37,778 nucleotides of DNA, from NCBI GenBank assembly GCA_018644665.1, contig JABGQA010000135.1, forward strand, positions 1 through 37,778. The letters run 5' to 3'. A program made the translations under genes and the position numbers. Below, in pieces: positions 15,768 through 22,976 of the stretch. This stretch comes from Candidatus Poribacteria bacterium. GTDB taxonomy: Bacteria; Poribacteria; WGA-4E; GCA-2687025. Position 1 is the first letter of the stretch; every line of letters begins with the position of its first letter. The notes beneath the pieces were generated by a model, which worked only from the letters and a program-made list of their open reading frames with translations, was not told the DNA's origin and did not search any database.

Positions 15768-16958
15768 TCAGGCCCGTTCCGTCGTCGCTCGTCCGAGGAG
15801 GCCCGTCGGCCGGACGAGGATAACGAGGATGAGGAGCCCGAACGCGAAGGCAAACGCGTAGTTGGAACTGATACCGAGCCAGTCCGTGATGTAGGCGCTG
15901 CTGATGACCTGGACGACTCCCAACACGAGCCCACCGAGCATGGCGCCACGGATGTTGCCGATGCCACCCAACACGGCCGCGGCGAACGCGATAACGCCTG
16001 GATGGAAGCCCATTCGGTATCCGACGCCGCTTCCCCGATACAGAGCGAAGAGAATCCCCGCAGCAGCCGCCATCGCCGATCCGAGGGCAAACGTCAGGGC
16101 GATGATGCGGTTGACGTCGATGCCCATGAGCGCGGCGGTGACCTTGTCCAGCGCGCAGGCGCGCATCGCCTTGCCGACCTTAGTGCGCTGAATGACGGCT
16201 TCGAGCAGCGCCATCAGCACGATGGTGGATACCCAGATGAAGACGACCTTCCACCGTATCTCCACGGGACGGCCGCCGCCGAGATCGACGGAGATCGCGG
16301 GTTTGTTCAGGAAGTGGTCGAGGCTCTTCTCGTCGGCGGAGAGGTCCATGCCGGTCATCTCAGCCAGCGTCTCTCGGCGGGTCTCGCGGAGGGCGCGCCT
16401 GGCCTCGCTGGAGGTCGAGCCCAGCGGGAACTCCACCTTGAGAGCGTCGCCGTCACGCGCGGCGTTCCGCGGCCCGAACGAGGCGGCGGCCCGCTCGGTT
16501 AGCTTGACCGCTACCTTGTCCAGATACTCGTCGCCGTGGGCGTCGGCGTCGGCGCCCGTCGTTCGGATCATGAACGCGGGGTAGAGGTCGGGGAACGGCC
16601 GCTCCGACGCGGACCACATCAGCATCGCCAGGTTCTGTAGGAAGAGCGACACCCCTATGGCCGTGATCAGCGCCGACAGGCGCGGCGCCGTCCGTAGCGG
16701 ACGGTAGGCCAGGCGGTCTATGAAGATTCCCAGCAGAGCGCACAGAACCATCGACGCCGGGAGCGCGAGGAAAAACGGCACGCCCACGCCAACCAGCAGA
16801 ATGCCGGTGAACGCGCCCATCATGTAGATCTCGCCGTGGGCGAAGTTGATGAGCTTGATGATCCCGTAGACCATCGTGTACCCGACGGCGATGAGGGCGT
16901 AGATGCCACCCAACGTCAGGGCGTTCACTATCTGCGTCGCGAGGAGACTTACATCCAC
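15768..16958 (-). CDS. livH: ABC transporter permease LivH with a soluble insertion
   Basis: A 396-residue permease; LivH is usually about 290-310. The N-terminus QIVNALTLGGIYALIAVGYTMVYG and GEIYMMGAF are the family signatures, and GVIAFAAAVLGGIGNIRGAMLGGLVLGVVQ is the EAA-like coupling loop. About 93 residues (130-222, from FMIRTTGAD to HFLNKP) are inserted after the fourth or fifth helix. They are charged and helical-looking, with an ARRALRETRRETLAEM stretch, and would form a small soluble domain. The start is a GTG at 16958 without a clear Shine-Dalgarno; longer frames upstream look non-coding. It is the first gene of livHMGF. Confidence 0.85.
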   Translation of the reverse strand: MDVSLLATQIVNALTLGGIYALIAVGYTMVYGIIKLINFAHGEIYMMGAFTGILLVGVGVPFFLALPASMVLCALLGIFIDRLAYRPLRTAPRLSALITAIGVSLFLQNLAMLMWSASERPFPDLYPAFMIRTTGADADAHGDEYLDKVAVKLTERAAASFGPRNAARDGDALKVEFPLGSTSSEARRALRETRRETLAEMTGMDLSADEKSLDHFLNKPAISVDLGGGRPVEIRWKVVFIWVSTIVLMALLEAVIQRTKVGKAMRACALDKVTAALMGIDVNRIIALTFALGSAMAAAAGILFALYRGSGVGYRMGFHPGVIAFAAAVLGGIGNIRGAMLGGLVLGVVQVISSAYITDWLGISSNYAFAFAFGLLILVILVRPTGLLGRATTERA

Positions 16959-17276
16959 GGGGGGCGTCGGAGCCTGGCCTGAGTTGGTGAGGAGTGAGTG
17001 ACCGTATCGTAAGCGTTGAGGGCAGGCCAATTCAAGGAACCGTGCGGCGCTTGGGGCGCCCAGATAGCGCGGCCATCTCGGCCTGGGAAGTCCGAGCGGT
17101 TGTCTCTCACGAGGGGAGCCGCTAGTCTGCGGGAGGCTGGGAGGCGCACGTTTATGGCGGACGCTGCCCATCCGACATCTAGTTCATCCCGGCATCGTCG
17201 CGCGTCTGGCCGGTTTCTCACGTTCCTACCCACAGAGGGCCGGGGCGCCCTCGACAGACTCCCATGAGGAGAAGCT
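16959..17276. other. Divergent gap between livH and the MOSC gene
   Basis: 318 bp containing the promoters of both divergent units, presumably. No binding protein gene (livK), RNA or repeat is seen. Confidence 0.4.
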
Positions 17277-17855
17277 ATGCCCGATATAGACCATGCGCCG
17301 ATGCACCTCACTGCGGAGCAGATCGACGCCCGACTCGACTGGATCGAGGCGTCTCCCGCCGACTCCGGCACGCTCGAAGGAATCTGCATTCGCCCCGAGC
17401 CCAACGAGCGCGAAGAGCTTGAGAGCTGCTTGCTGTCTCCCGAGCTTGGCGTGGAAGGCGACTTCTGGGTCAGGAACTGCTGGAAGAAGCTGGAGGACGG
17501 GTCGTCGGACCCCGCCGTGCAATTGGCGCTCATGAACTGCAGGGCCGTCGACGTCGTCGCCGGGTCGCGCGACCGATGGAAGTGGGCCGGCGACCAGTTG
17601 TTCGTGGACTTCGACCTGGGCGAGGACAACCTGTCCCCGGGCGACAGACTGCACATCGGCTCCGCCGTTGTCGAACTCTCTGACATCCCCCACACGGGCT
17701 GCGATCTGTTCAAGGCACGCTACGGCATGGCGGCGGTGAAGTTCATCAACTCCAGGACGGGCAAGGAGAAGCGCCTACGTGGGGTGCTCGCCCAGATCGT
17801 CCAGGCGGGAACCGTGAGCGTGGGAGATACCGTCCGTAAGGCGGATAGCGCGTAG
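17277..17855 (+). CDS. MOSC-domain protein
   Basis: A 192-residue MOSC (molybdenum cofactor sulfurase C-terminal) domain protein. The family's late motif RLRGVLAQIVQAGTVSVGDTV is clear at the C-terminus, together with FVDFDLGEDNLSPGDRLHIGSAVVELSD in the middle, and a Cys in IPHTGCDLF is where the family often has its conserved Cys. Stand-alone MOSC proteins are linked to Moco handling and amide or N-hydroxylated compound reduction; the exact role here is unknown. GAGGAG precedes ATG 17277 by 5 bp. A Moco-using enzyme operon is elsewhere in the window (32673 onward), but the two are not adjacent. Confidence 0.88.
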   Translation: MPDIDHAPMHLTAEQIDARLDWIEASPADSGTLEGICIRPEPNEREELESCLLSPELGVEGDFWVRNCWKKLEDGSSDPAVQLALMNCRAVDVVAGSRDRWKWAGDQLFVDFDLGEDNLSPGDRLHIGSAVVELSDIPHTGCDLFKARYGMAAVKFINSRTGKEKRLRGVLAQIVQAGTVSVGDTVRKADSA

Positions 17856-17870
17856 CCACGTCTCTCGAGA

Positions 17871-17900
17871 GGGTCCGCCCGTGGGCGCGCGGACGGACCC
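17871..17900 (+). terminator. Possible terminator hairpin after the MOSC gene
   Basis: GGGTCCG ... CGGACCC, a 7-bp stem with a 16-nt loop, lies 16 bp after the MOSC stop and before the convergent esterase remnant. No T-run follows, so intrinsic termination is doubtful. Confidence 0.3.
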
Positions 17901-17942
17901 GCACGCCTTCCTACGCCGACGACGCGGCGTCCCGCAGCTTCC

Positions 17943-18612
17943 TCAGCGAGGAACGTCCCAGGACACGGGGTCTTCTTCGACCGGGTACGGCAGCGCCCCG
18001 AATTCCTCCGAGAGGGGCTTCCCGAAGAACACGTGGTCCGCGAAGTCCATCAGGTCCTCGCTGCTGGGAATGTGCCCGACAGGTCGATACCGGATGCTGA
18101 TACGGTCACCCGCCTCCAGAAAGTCGTAGACCGTCTTCGCCGCGACGTGCGTCAACTGCGACCCCCGCGGATTCGTCCACGAGTCCTCCGTGCCCTCAGT
18201 GCTGAGCAACGCGCGCGACGCGACCAACGCGCGCAGCTCATGCTGGTCGAACGGCAGGCGCTCCACGTTGTCGACGAACCGGTTGAAGTCCGGGCGGAAC
18301 CAGTGGGGCGCGAACCCGACGATGTTGTGCAGTTGTTCGCTGTTCCCATAGATGAACCGATAGGGCGCGGTTCCTCCGCATCCCGAATGGCTCGGGAGCG
18401 TCAGGGCGATGCGTTCGTCATAGGCCCCCGCGACCAGCGCGGCCTTCCCGTACCGTGAGTGCCCGGTGACGACGACCTTCGCCGCGTCAATCGCGTCCAT
18501 GATCCGGTGGAAGCCCCACGCCCATGCCATGAGCCCGCCGCAGTCGATGTCCGCGCCAAAGAGTTCGTAGACGCCGGCCGCGCGCGCCTTCTCCTTGTCG
18601 TCGGGAGCGGCT
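17943..18612 (-). pseudogene. CE15-like glucuronoyl esterase, N-terminal half missing
   Basis: About 220 residues match the C-terminal half of family CE15 esterases, which cleave lignin-glucuronoxylan ester bonds. The nucleophile motif VVTGHSRYGKAAL (serine), IALTLPSHSGCGGTAPYR, the FRPDFNRFVDN segment and the catalytic histidine in GHIPSSEDLMDFADHVFFGKPL are all there. Upstream of about DDKEKARAAGVYELFGAD (near 18612) the frame loses any resemblance, and the N-terminal half of the fold, including the start, is absent. The beta-lactamase-like gene begins 200 bp away. A 5' deletion is the simple reading; a separate small start is unlikely to give a stable fold. Confidence 0.75.
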
Positions 18613-18809
18613 TCCTGCCGCCCGCACTGACGCTGTAGCGTCGGATGGCGGGCTGGTGAGGCGGGTCGCCCGCGGGCCGCATCAGCGTTGTGGCCTTCGC
18701 GCGTGGTGGGTAACGTGGCGTCAACGAAAGTCCGGCCGGATAGGCCTCGGCGATCTCTGCCTGCCGCCGCCCTGCCGTTGCACGCACACATCCAGAAGGA
18801 GCCCCGCCG

Positions 18810-20111
18810 ATGACGTCTCGCCGACAGACATACGCGCTCGTTTTCGCGTTCATGCTGTGCGTTACGGCGGCGTTCGCGCAGTCGCCGCCCATCGCCGATC
18901 CCGCGAGCGTGGGGATGTCGGCGGAACGGCTCGCGCGGATCGACCCGGTGCTGTCGCGCGCCGTGGAAGACGGTGACATCGTGGGGATAGTGGCGATGGT
19001 CGCGCGTCACGGCAGCGTGGTTTACCTGCACGCCGAGGGCATGGCGGATCGCGAAACCGACCGACCCATGAAGCTCTCGACGCGCTTCCGCATGGCGTCG
19101 ATGACCAAGCCCATCACGAGCGTCGGGGTGATGATGCTGTTCGAGGAGGGGGCGTTCCTGCTCAACGACCCGGTGTCGGACTACCTCCCGGAGTTCTCGA
19201 ACCCGTACGTCTTGAACAACAAGGTCGAGGCGGATGGGGAAGAGACGCACACCCTCGTCCCGGCAGAGCGCCCCATCACGATCCACCACTTACTCACCCA
19301 CACGTCGGGCATCGCGTACCCGATATTCAGCGGCGGTGTGATAGGCGACCTGTACGACAACGCCGGTGTCTGGGATGGCCTCGGGATCATCGACTCGACG
19401 ATCGAAGAGGGCGTGCGACGTATCGCGAGCGTCCCCCTGAACCACCACCCGGGCGACCAGTTCACGTACGGCCTATCGATCGACGTTCTGGGGCGGCTGA
19501 TCGAGGTCGTCTCCGGCATGAGCTTCGCGGATTTCCTGCGGGTGCGTATGTTCGAGCCCCTCGGCATGGATGACACGGCGTTCCACGTCGATGACGAGTT
19601 GGAAGCGGCGTTCGCGACTCCCTATGAGGAACGCGAGACCGGCATGTCGCTGCTGGACTCGGATGCTGATCGCGCCACGTGGGCGCGCTATCCCTTCGAC
19701 GGGCCGGGGACGTACTTCTCAGGCGGGGCCGGGCTTTCCTCGACCGTGCATGATTACGGTCGCTTCTGCCAGGCGCTGCTGAACGGCGGAGAACTCGACG
19801 GAGCGCGGATTCTGTCGCCGAGAACCGTCGCGCTCATGACGACGAACCACATCCGGGATCTGCCCTACGGTGGCGAATCCGGCTCCCGGTTCGGGCTGGG
19901 ATTCCACCTCGCCGGTCCCCAGAGCGGCACGCAGGGCATTGGGTCCGAAGGGTCGTACGGATGGGGCGGGTACTACGGCACCACGTTCTCCATCGACCCG
20001 GCCGAGGACATGTTCCTGATCGCGCTGACACAGACGCAGTCGCCGGGCAGCGGGAGGTTCAACGGCGGGCTGTTCCCGAACCTCGTGTATCAGGCGATCG
20101 TGGGCGACTGA
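18810..20111 (+). CDS. Serine hydrolase, class C beta-lactamase/EstB family
   Basis: A 433-residue exported serine hydrolase. It has a signal peptide (MTSRRQ, hydrophobic to about residue 22, cleaved near AFA-QS). The SxxK nucleophile is Ser97-Met-Thr-Lys100; HTSGIAYP follows, and YGLSIDVLGRLI is in the place of the Y-x-N motif, with Ser where the usual Asn is, as in esterase members. The C-terminal SYGWGGYYGTTFSIDP matches the HxG-like strand. Family members act as esterases, beta-lactamases or D-amino-peptidases; the substrate is unknown. GGAG precedes the ATG by about 9 bp. It ends 3 bp before a convergent scrap of an enolase-superfamily gene. Confidence 0.88.
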   Translation: MTSRRQTYALVFAFMLCVTAAFAQSPPIADPASVGMSAERLARIDPVLSRAVEDGDIVGIVAMVARHGSVVYLHAEGMADRETDRPMKLSTRFRMASMTKPITSVGVMMLFEEGAFLLNDPVSDYLPEFSNPYVLNNKVEADGEETHTLVPAERPITIHHLLTHTSGIAYPIFSGGVIGDLYDNAGVWDGLGIIDSTIEEGVRRIASVPLNHHPGDQFTYGLSIDVLGRLIEVVSGMSFADFLRVRMFEPLGMDDTAFHVDDELEAAFATPYEERETGMSLLDSDADRATWARYPFDGPGTYFSGGAGLSSTVHDYGRFCQALLNGGELDGARILSPRTVALMTTNHIRDLPYGGESGSRFGLGFHLAGPQSGTQGIGSEGSYGWGGYYGTTFSIDPAEDMFLIALTQTQSPGSGRFNGGLFPNLVYQAIVGD

Positions 20112-20114
20112 GCG

Positions 20115-20162
20115 TCATCCCCACCACGGCTCGCCTTCGGCGCGATGCGCCTTGAGATACTC
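20115..20162 (-). pseudogene. 3' end scrap of an enolase-superfamily gene
   Basis: The 15 codons before the TGA at 20117-20115 read EYLKAHRAEGEPWWG. The intact gene at 20995-22194 ends DYLQAHRADGEPWWG, and the DNA is alike over about 45 bp. Nothing further upstream matches, so this is a leftover of a second copy. The space between this scrap and the intact gene is occupied by a toxin-antitoxin module. Confidence 0.75.
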
Positions 20163-20304
20163 GGAGTTCGTCCGGGGCATAGCTCTCGAGGATCGCGTCT
20201 ACCGGCCGACGGTCAGGAGCACCGTCAGTTCCTTCCCGTACGGAAGTGAGTCCGTGGTCTTGGCTTGCATGGGTTCCGCATGAACTTGCCCTCAGTGTCG
20301 ACGG

Positions 20305-20652
20305 TCACAGGTCGTCGTCGACGAAGACCTCGTCCAGGTTACGGGCGCCGTGGAGTACACGAACGATCTCAATGCCGCCAGAGACGGGGCGGTAGAAGAT
20401 GATGTAGGAATGCATCGCAAAGCGGCGCAGGTTGGGTGCGTAAGCGGAAGCGCGTCCTAGATGAGGACGCTCGGCGAGGAGGTGGAAGTGGCGATCGGAC
20501 TCGCGGGCGTACCTCTCGGCAACGTCGCTGTCCTGCTCAAAGAGATAGTCGTCGATGGCATCGAGGCCAGCTTCTGCTCTTGGCGAGATGTGCGGCTCAG
20601 GCAGGTGCTTTCTTGGCGCGCCGCTCTCTCGCGCGGGCAACGAAGTCGTCAA
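20305..20652 (-). CDS. ParE/RelE-type toxin (module 1)
   Basis: Up to 115 residues. SPRAEAGLDAIDDYLFEQDSDVAERY, LAERPHLGRASAYAP, RFAMHSYIIFYRPVSGGIEIVRVLHGARN is the ParE-fold toxin pattern, with the basic strand and HGAR end. Members inhibit gyrase or cleave mRNA at ribosomes. ATG 20652 overlaps the antitoxin by 56 bp; a CTG at 20604, which overlaps it by only 8 bp, may be the true start because the toxin similarity begins there. It follows its ParD-like antitoxin, as expected. Confidence 0.82.
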   Translation of the reverse strand: MTTSLPARESGAPRKHLPEPHISPRAEAGLDAIDDYLFEQDSDVAERYARESDRHFHLLAERPHLGRASAYAPNLRRFAMHSYIIFYRPVSGGIEIVRVLHGARNLDEVFVDDDL

Positions 20653-20863
20653 GACTCCACGGCTTGCCCTCGCCTCGATCTAGCTCGTCAATGCCCTTCT
20701 GAATCTGCGCGTGCACTACCGCCCTTGGCATCATGAGTTCGAAATCGAAGACCTCTAAGATCCGGAGCGCCTCAGCGACAGCCGCGTCCTCGTTCTCGTA
20801 TTCGCCTGAGTCCATGAGCCGCCTAACGATCTTCTCCTGCTCAGGCGCGAGCGTTATCTCCAT
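20597..20863 (-). CDS. ParD-like ribbon-helix-helix antitoxin (module 1)
   Basis: An 88-residue protein with an N-terminal ribbon-helix-helix (MEITLAPEQEKIVRRLMDSGEYENEDAAVAEALRIL) and a C-terminal toxin-binding tail (IQKGIDELDRGEGKPWSLDDFVARARERRAKK). The second antitoxin at 22520 begins MEIKLSGEL and shares DxLDRGEG. GGAGG lies 9 bp before the ATG at 20863. Both genes have the same promoter sequence, TTGACA-N17-CATGCT. It should repress that promoter and neutralise the toxin. Confidence 0.85.
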   Translation of the reverse strand: MEITLAPEQEKIVRRLMDSGEYENEDAAVAEALRILEVFDFELMMPRAVVHAQIQKGIDELDRGEGKPWSLDDFVARARERRAKKAPA

Positions 20864-20885
20864 CGGCTTTCCCTCCATTGGGTTC

Positions 20886-20914
20886 AGCATGGCGTCTCGG
20901 GGCTGAGGTGTCAA
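20886..20914 (-). promoter_or_regulatory. Promoter of toxin-antitoxin module 1
   Basis: TTGACA (20914-20909), 17 bp, CATGCT (20891-20886). The -35, the last part of the spacer (GAGACGC) and the -10 are the same as at module 2. Confidence 0.65.
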
Positions 20915-20994
20915 TGCGGTGACGATTACGGAACGCCGGTGGCGCGGAACAGATGGAGAATCGAGGCTGTGCCCGCCCTGACCGCTCGCGCGCA

Positions 20995-22194
20995 TCAGCC
21001 CCACCAGGGCTCGCCGTCGGCGCGATGCGCCTGGAGGTAGTCCTGATCGAGATCCAGGCCGATGCCGGGCGCGGTCGACACCTGCATCTTGCCGTCGCGT
21101 ATCACGGGAGCGTTGCTGGCCGCCTCGGGCCCTGTGTTCCCGTTGCGCGTGCATTCCATCAGCGGGCAGTTGAATATGGCCGCGGACAACTGCTGCGACG
21201 CCATGTTGAGCGCGAGCCCGCTGACGTTGTGGAGCGAGATCGGGATGCGGTACTGCGCCGCCATGTCGGCGATGATCCTCGTCCCCGTGATCCCACCTGA
21301 GTTGATGAGGTCCGGCTGTAGGATGTCCACGGCCTGATTCTGGAGGAACGGCAGCGCCGCATCCAACAGTTCCAGGTTCTCGCCGGTCATGATGGGTAGG
21401 CGCGTCGACCGGCGCAGGGCCAGCCACGAGTCGGAATAGTCCGGCGCCAGCGGATCTTCGTAGAACAGCGGGTCGATGTGCTCGATCGCCTGCGCCACGC
21501 GGATCGCGCTCGGCAGGTCGAGTTCGTTGTGACAGTGGACGATGATGTCGATGTGCTCGGGGATCGCCTCGCGCGCGAGCGTGTACGCGCGGTGAACCTT
21601 GCGCGCATCCTGCGGGCCGATGCTGGGTATGTACTCCTGCATGTGCGCGCCGAGCGCGTGATGGATGTCCACCTTATAGGCCGTGAACCCGAGGGGGTCG
21701 TCGGCGAGGGCCTGTGCGCGATCCCTCCACTCGGACTTGCTCAGGAAGTCGCCACCCGGGCAGTGCGAGTAGAGCTGGATTTCGTCGCGGAAGTTCCCGC
21801 CCAGCAGCTTGCTGACCGGATGCCCGAGCAGCTTCCCGGCGAGATCCCACAACGCGATGTCGATGCCGCTCAATACGCGCGTCTGCCGGCCGCGCTGTGG
21901 GTAGGCGGTGAACATGTTGTGGAAGTGGACCTTGATCGCCAACGGGTCCTTGCCGATCAGCCCTAGATGGGGAAGCCGCCCGCCCTCCAGACCGGCAATC
22001 ACGGAACGCGCGAACGGTCCTGTCCCGCCGCAAGGGCCGTAGCCCGCCACGCCCGCATCGGTCTCGATCTTCACCAACGTCCGCCGACCGTATTGCATCG
22101 CCTTGATCGCTGTGATCTTGGAGCCGCCGGCATTCACAGTCGGCAGGGCGGATGCCGCCTGCGTCGCGAGCGTCGTCGGTGGTGTTCGGAGCAT
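20995..22194 (-). CDS. Mandelate racemase/muconate lactonizing enzyme family protein (enolase superfamily)
   Basis: A 399-residue enolase-superfamily enzyme with the N-terminal capping domain (about 25-140) and a C-terminal barrel. Active-site landmarks are YKVDIHH (general-base Lys near 174), EDP (Glu246), GENL (Glu272), LHN (His322) and MEC. The first metal ligand, Asp in D-x-H of galactonate or mannonate dehydratases, appears as His220-Cys-His222 in VHCHNELD. Members dehydrate sugar acids such as galactonate or mannonate; the substrate here is unknown. It is bounded on each side by a ParD/ParE-type module, and by scraps of a second such gene outside them. ATG 22194 starts MLRTPPTTLATQ; no strong Shine-Dalgarno is seen. 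Confidence 0.9.
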   Translation of the reverse strand: MLRTPPTTLATQAASALPTVNAGGSKITAIKAMQYGRRTLVKIETDAGVAGYGPCGGTGPFARSVIAGLEGGRLPHLGLIGKDPLAIKVHFHNMFTAYPQRGRQTRVLSGIDIALWDLAGKLLGHPVSKLLGGNFRDEIQLYSHCPGGDFLSKSEWRDRAQALADDPLGFTAYKVDIHHALGAHMQEYIPSIGPQDARKVHRAYTLAREAIPEHIDIIVHCHNELDLPSAIRVAQAIEHIDPLFYEDPLAPDYSDSWLALRRSTRLPIMTGENLELLDAALPFLQNQAVDILQPDLINSGGITGTRIIADMAAQYRIPISLHNVSGLALNMASQQLSAAIFNCPLMECTRNGNTGPEAASNAPVIRDGKMQVSTAPGIGLDLDQDYLQAHRADGEPWWG

Positions 22195-22220
22195 CCGGCG
22201 CCTCCACGGAAGGGAGCTTC

Positions 22221-22520
22221 TCAGTCGGTGTCCCGGAGAATGGCCTCAACGTCGCGGCGGCCGTGAACGACACGGACGATCTGCACGCCCTCGTCGACGA
22301 CACGGTAGAGGATGAGATAGCGGCGGTACGAGAAGCTCCGAATACCGGGAGCGACCTGGGTACGAAGCCGGCCGAGGTGAGGGAACCGCGCAAGGATAGG
22401 GAGACGCGCCGTGAGACCGTCCACCAGCCCATCGGCGGCGTCTTGATCGACTTCCGCAACTGCCTCCCAGATGCCGTCCAAGTCGGCTTGGGCCTTGGGG
22501 GCAACGATGTGGTAGGACAT
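22221..22520 (-). CDS. ParE/RelE-type toxin (module 2)
   Basis: A 99-residue ParE-family toxin: PKAQADLDGIWEAVAEVD, LARFPHLGRLR, SFSYRRYLILYRVVDEGVQIVRVVHGRRD. Its ATG overlaps the antitoxin stop by one base (TAATG), so they are translated together. It is the paralogue of the toxin at 20305, with PHLGR and VLHGARN/VVHGRRD in common. The stop lies 26 bp before the start of the enolase-superfamily gene. Confidence 0.88.
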   Translation of the reverse strand: MSYHIVAPKAQADLDGIWEAVAEVDQDAADGLVDGLTARLPILARFPHLGRLRTQVAPGIRSFSYRRYLILYRVVDEGVQIVRVVHGRRDVEAILRDTD

Positions 22521-22831
22521 TACGAGGTCTGTGCCGCGTGGCGCTCCGCGAGTCGCTTTCGACCTCTGGCTTTGATGTCCGCGGCGAACGCGCGGACGCC
22601 TTCCTCGTTCTGTATCACGATGCCTTCGCCGCGGTCGAGTTGATCCAGGCTTTCCTGCACTCCGGCCCGCAGGGCTTCGATGCCTATGTCGTTGACGATG
22701 CCGTCGAATAGCTCGTCTTCACCCAGCGCGCGCAGGGCCTCCTCGACGACATCCTCTTCGGAGGGGTTCTTCCCTGCCGCGACCCGGCCCTTGACGAATG
22801 CCGCCAGTTCGCCGGAGAGCTTGATTTCCAT
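22520..22831 (-). CDS. ParD-like ribbon-helix-helix antitoxin (module 2)
   Basis: A 103-residue antitoxin. MEIKLSGELAAFVKGRVAAGKNPSEEDVVEEALRAL is the ribbon-helix-helix, and GVQESLDQLDRGEG leads into a positively charged C-terminus (KARGRKRLAERHAA). ATG 22831 with GGAGA upstream is preferred to longer frames. The promoter TTGACA-N17-CATGCT lies directly upstream, and its TTGACA contains the stop of the enolase-gene scrap. Confidence 0.87.
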   Translation of the reverse strand: MEIKLSGELAAFVKGRVAAGKNPSEEDVVEEALRALGEDELFDGIVNDIGIEALRAGVQESLDQLDRGEGIVIQNEEGVRAFAADIKARGRKRLAERHAAQTS

Positions 22832-22852
22832 AGGCTTGGTCTCCACGCCGTC

Positions 22853-22881
22853 AGCATGGCGTCTCATGGGCGAGTTGTCAA
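22853..22881 (-). promoter_or_regulatory. Promoter of toxin-antitoxin module 2
   Basis: TTGACA (22881-22876), 17 bp, CATGCT (22858-22853). The same elements and the same spacing occur before module 1. Confidence 0.65.
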
Positions 22882-22976
22882 CGCGGTGAGGTTCCCGGCA
22901 CGTCCGTGGCGTCGCCACTCCCCGGCCGGCCCGATCCAGCCTGCGTCGCGAGCGTCGTCTGTGGTGTCCCGATCAT
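22878..22976 (-). pseudogene. 5' end scrap of an enolase-superfamily gene
   Basis: The ATG at 22976 starts MIGTPQTTLATQAGS, nearly the start of the intact gene at 22194 (MLRTPPTTLATQAAS). About 27 bp of DNA match with one mismatch. The frame then stops inside the promoter of toxin-antitoxin module 2. Its ATG overlaps the stop of the upstream gene (ATGA), as in a working operon, so a complete gene probably once stood here. Confidence 0.75.

Noticed and set aside
16300..16575. LivH taken as UrtB of a urea transporter
   Set aside because: UrtB has an N-terminal extension, whereas the extra domain here is internal, and no urease gene is near.
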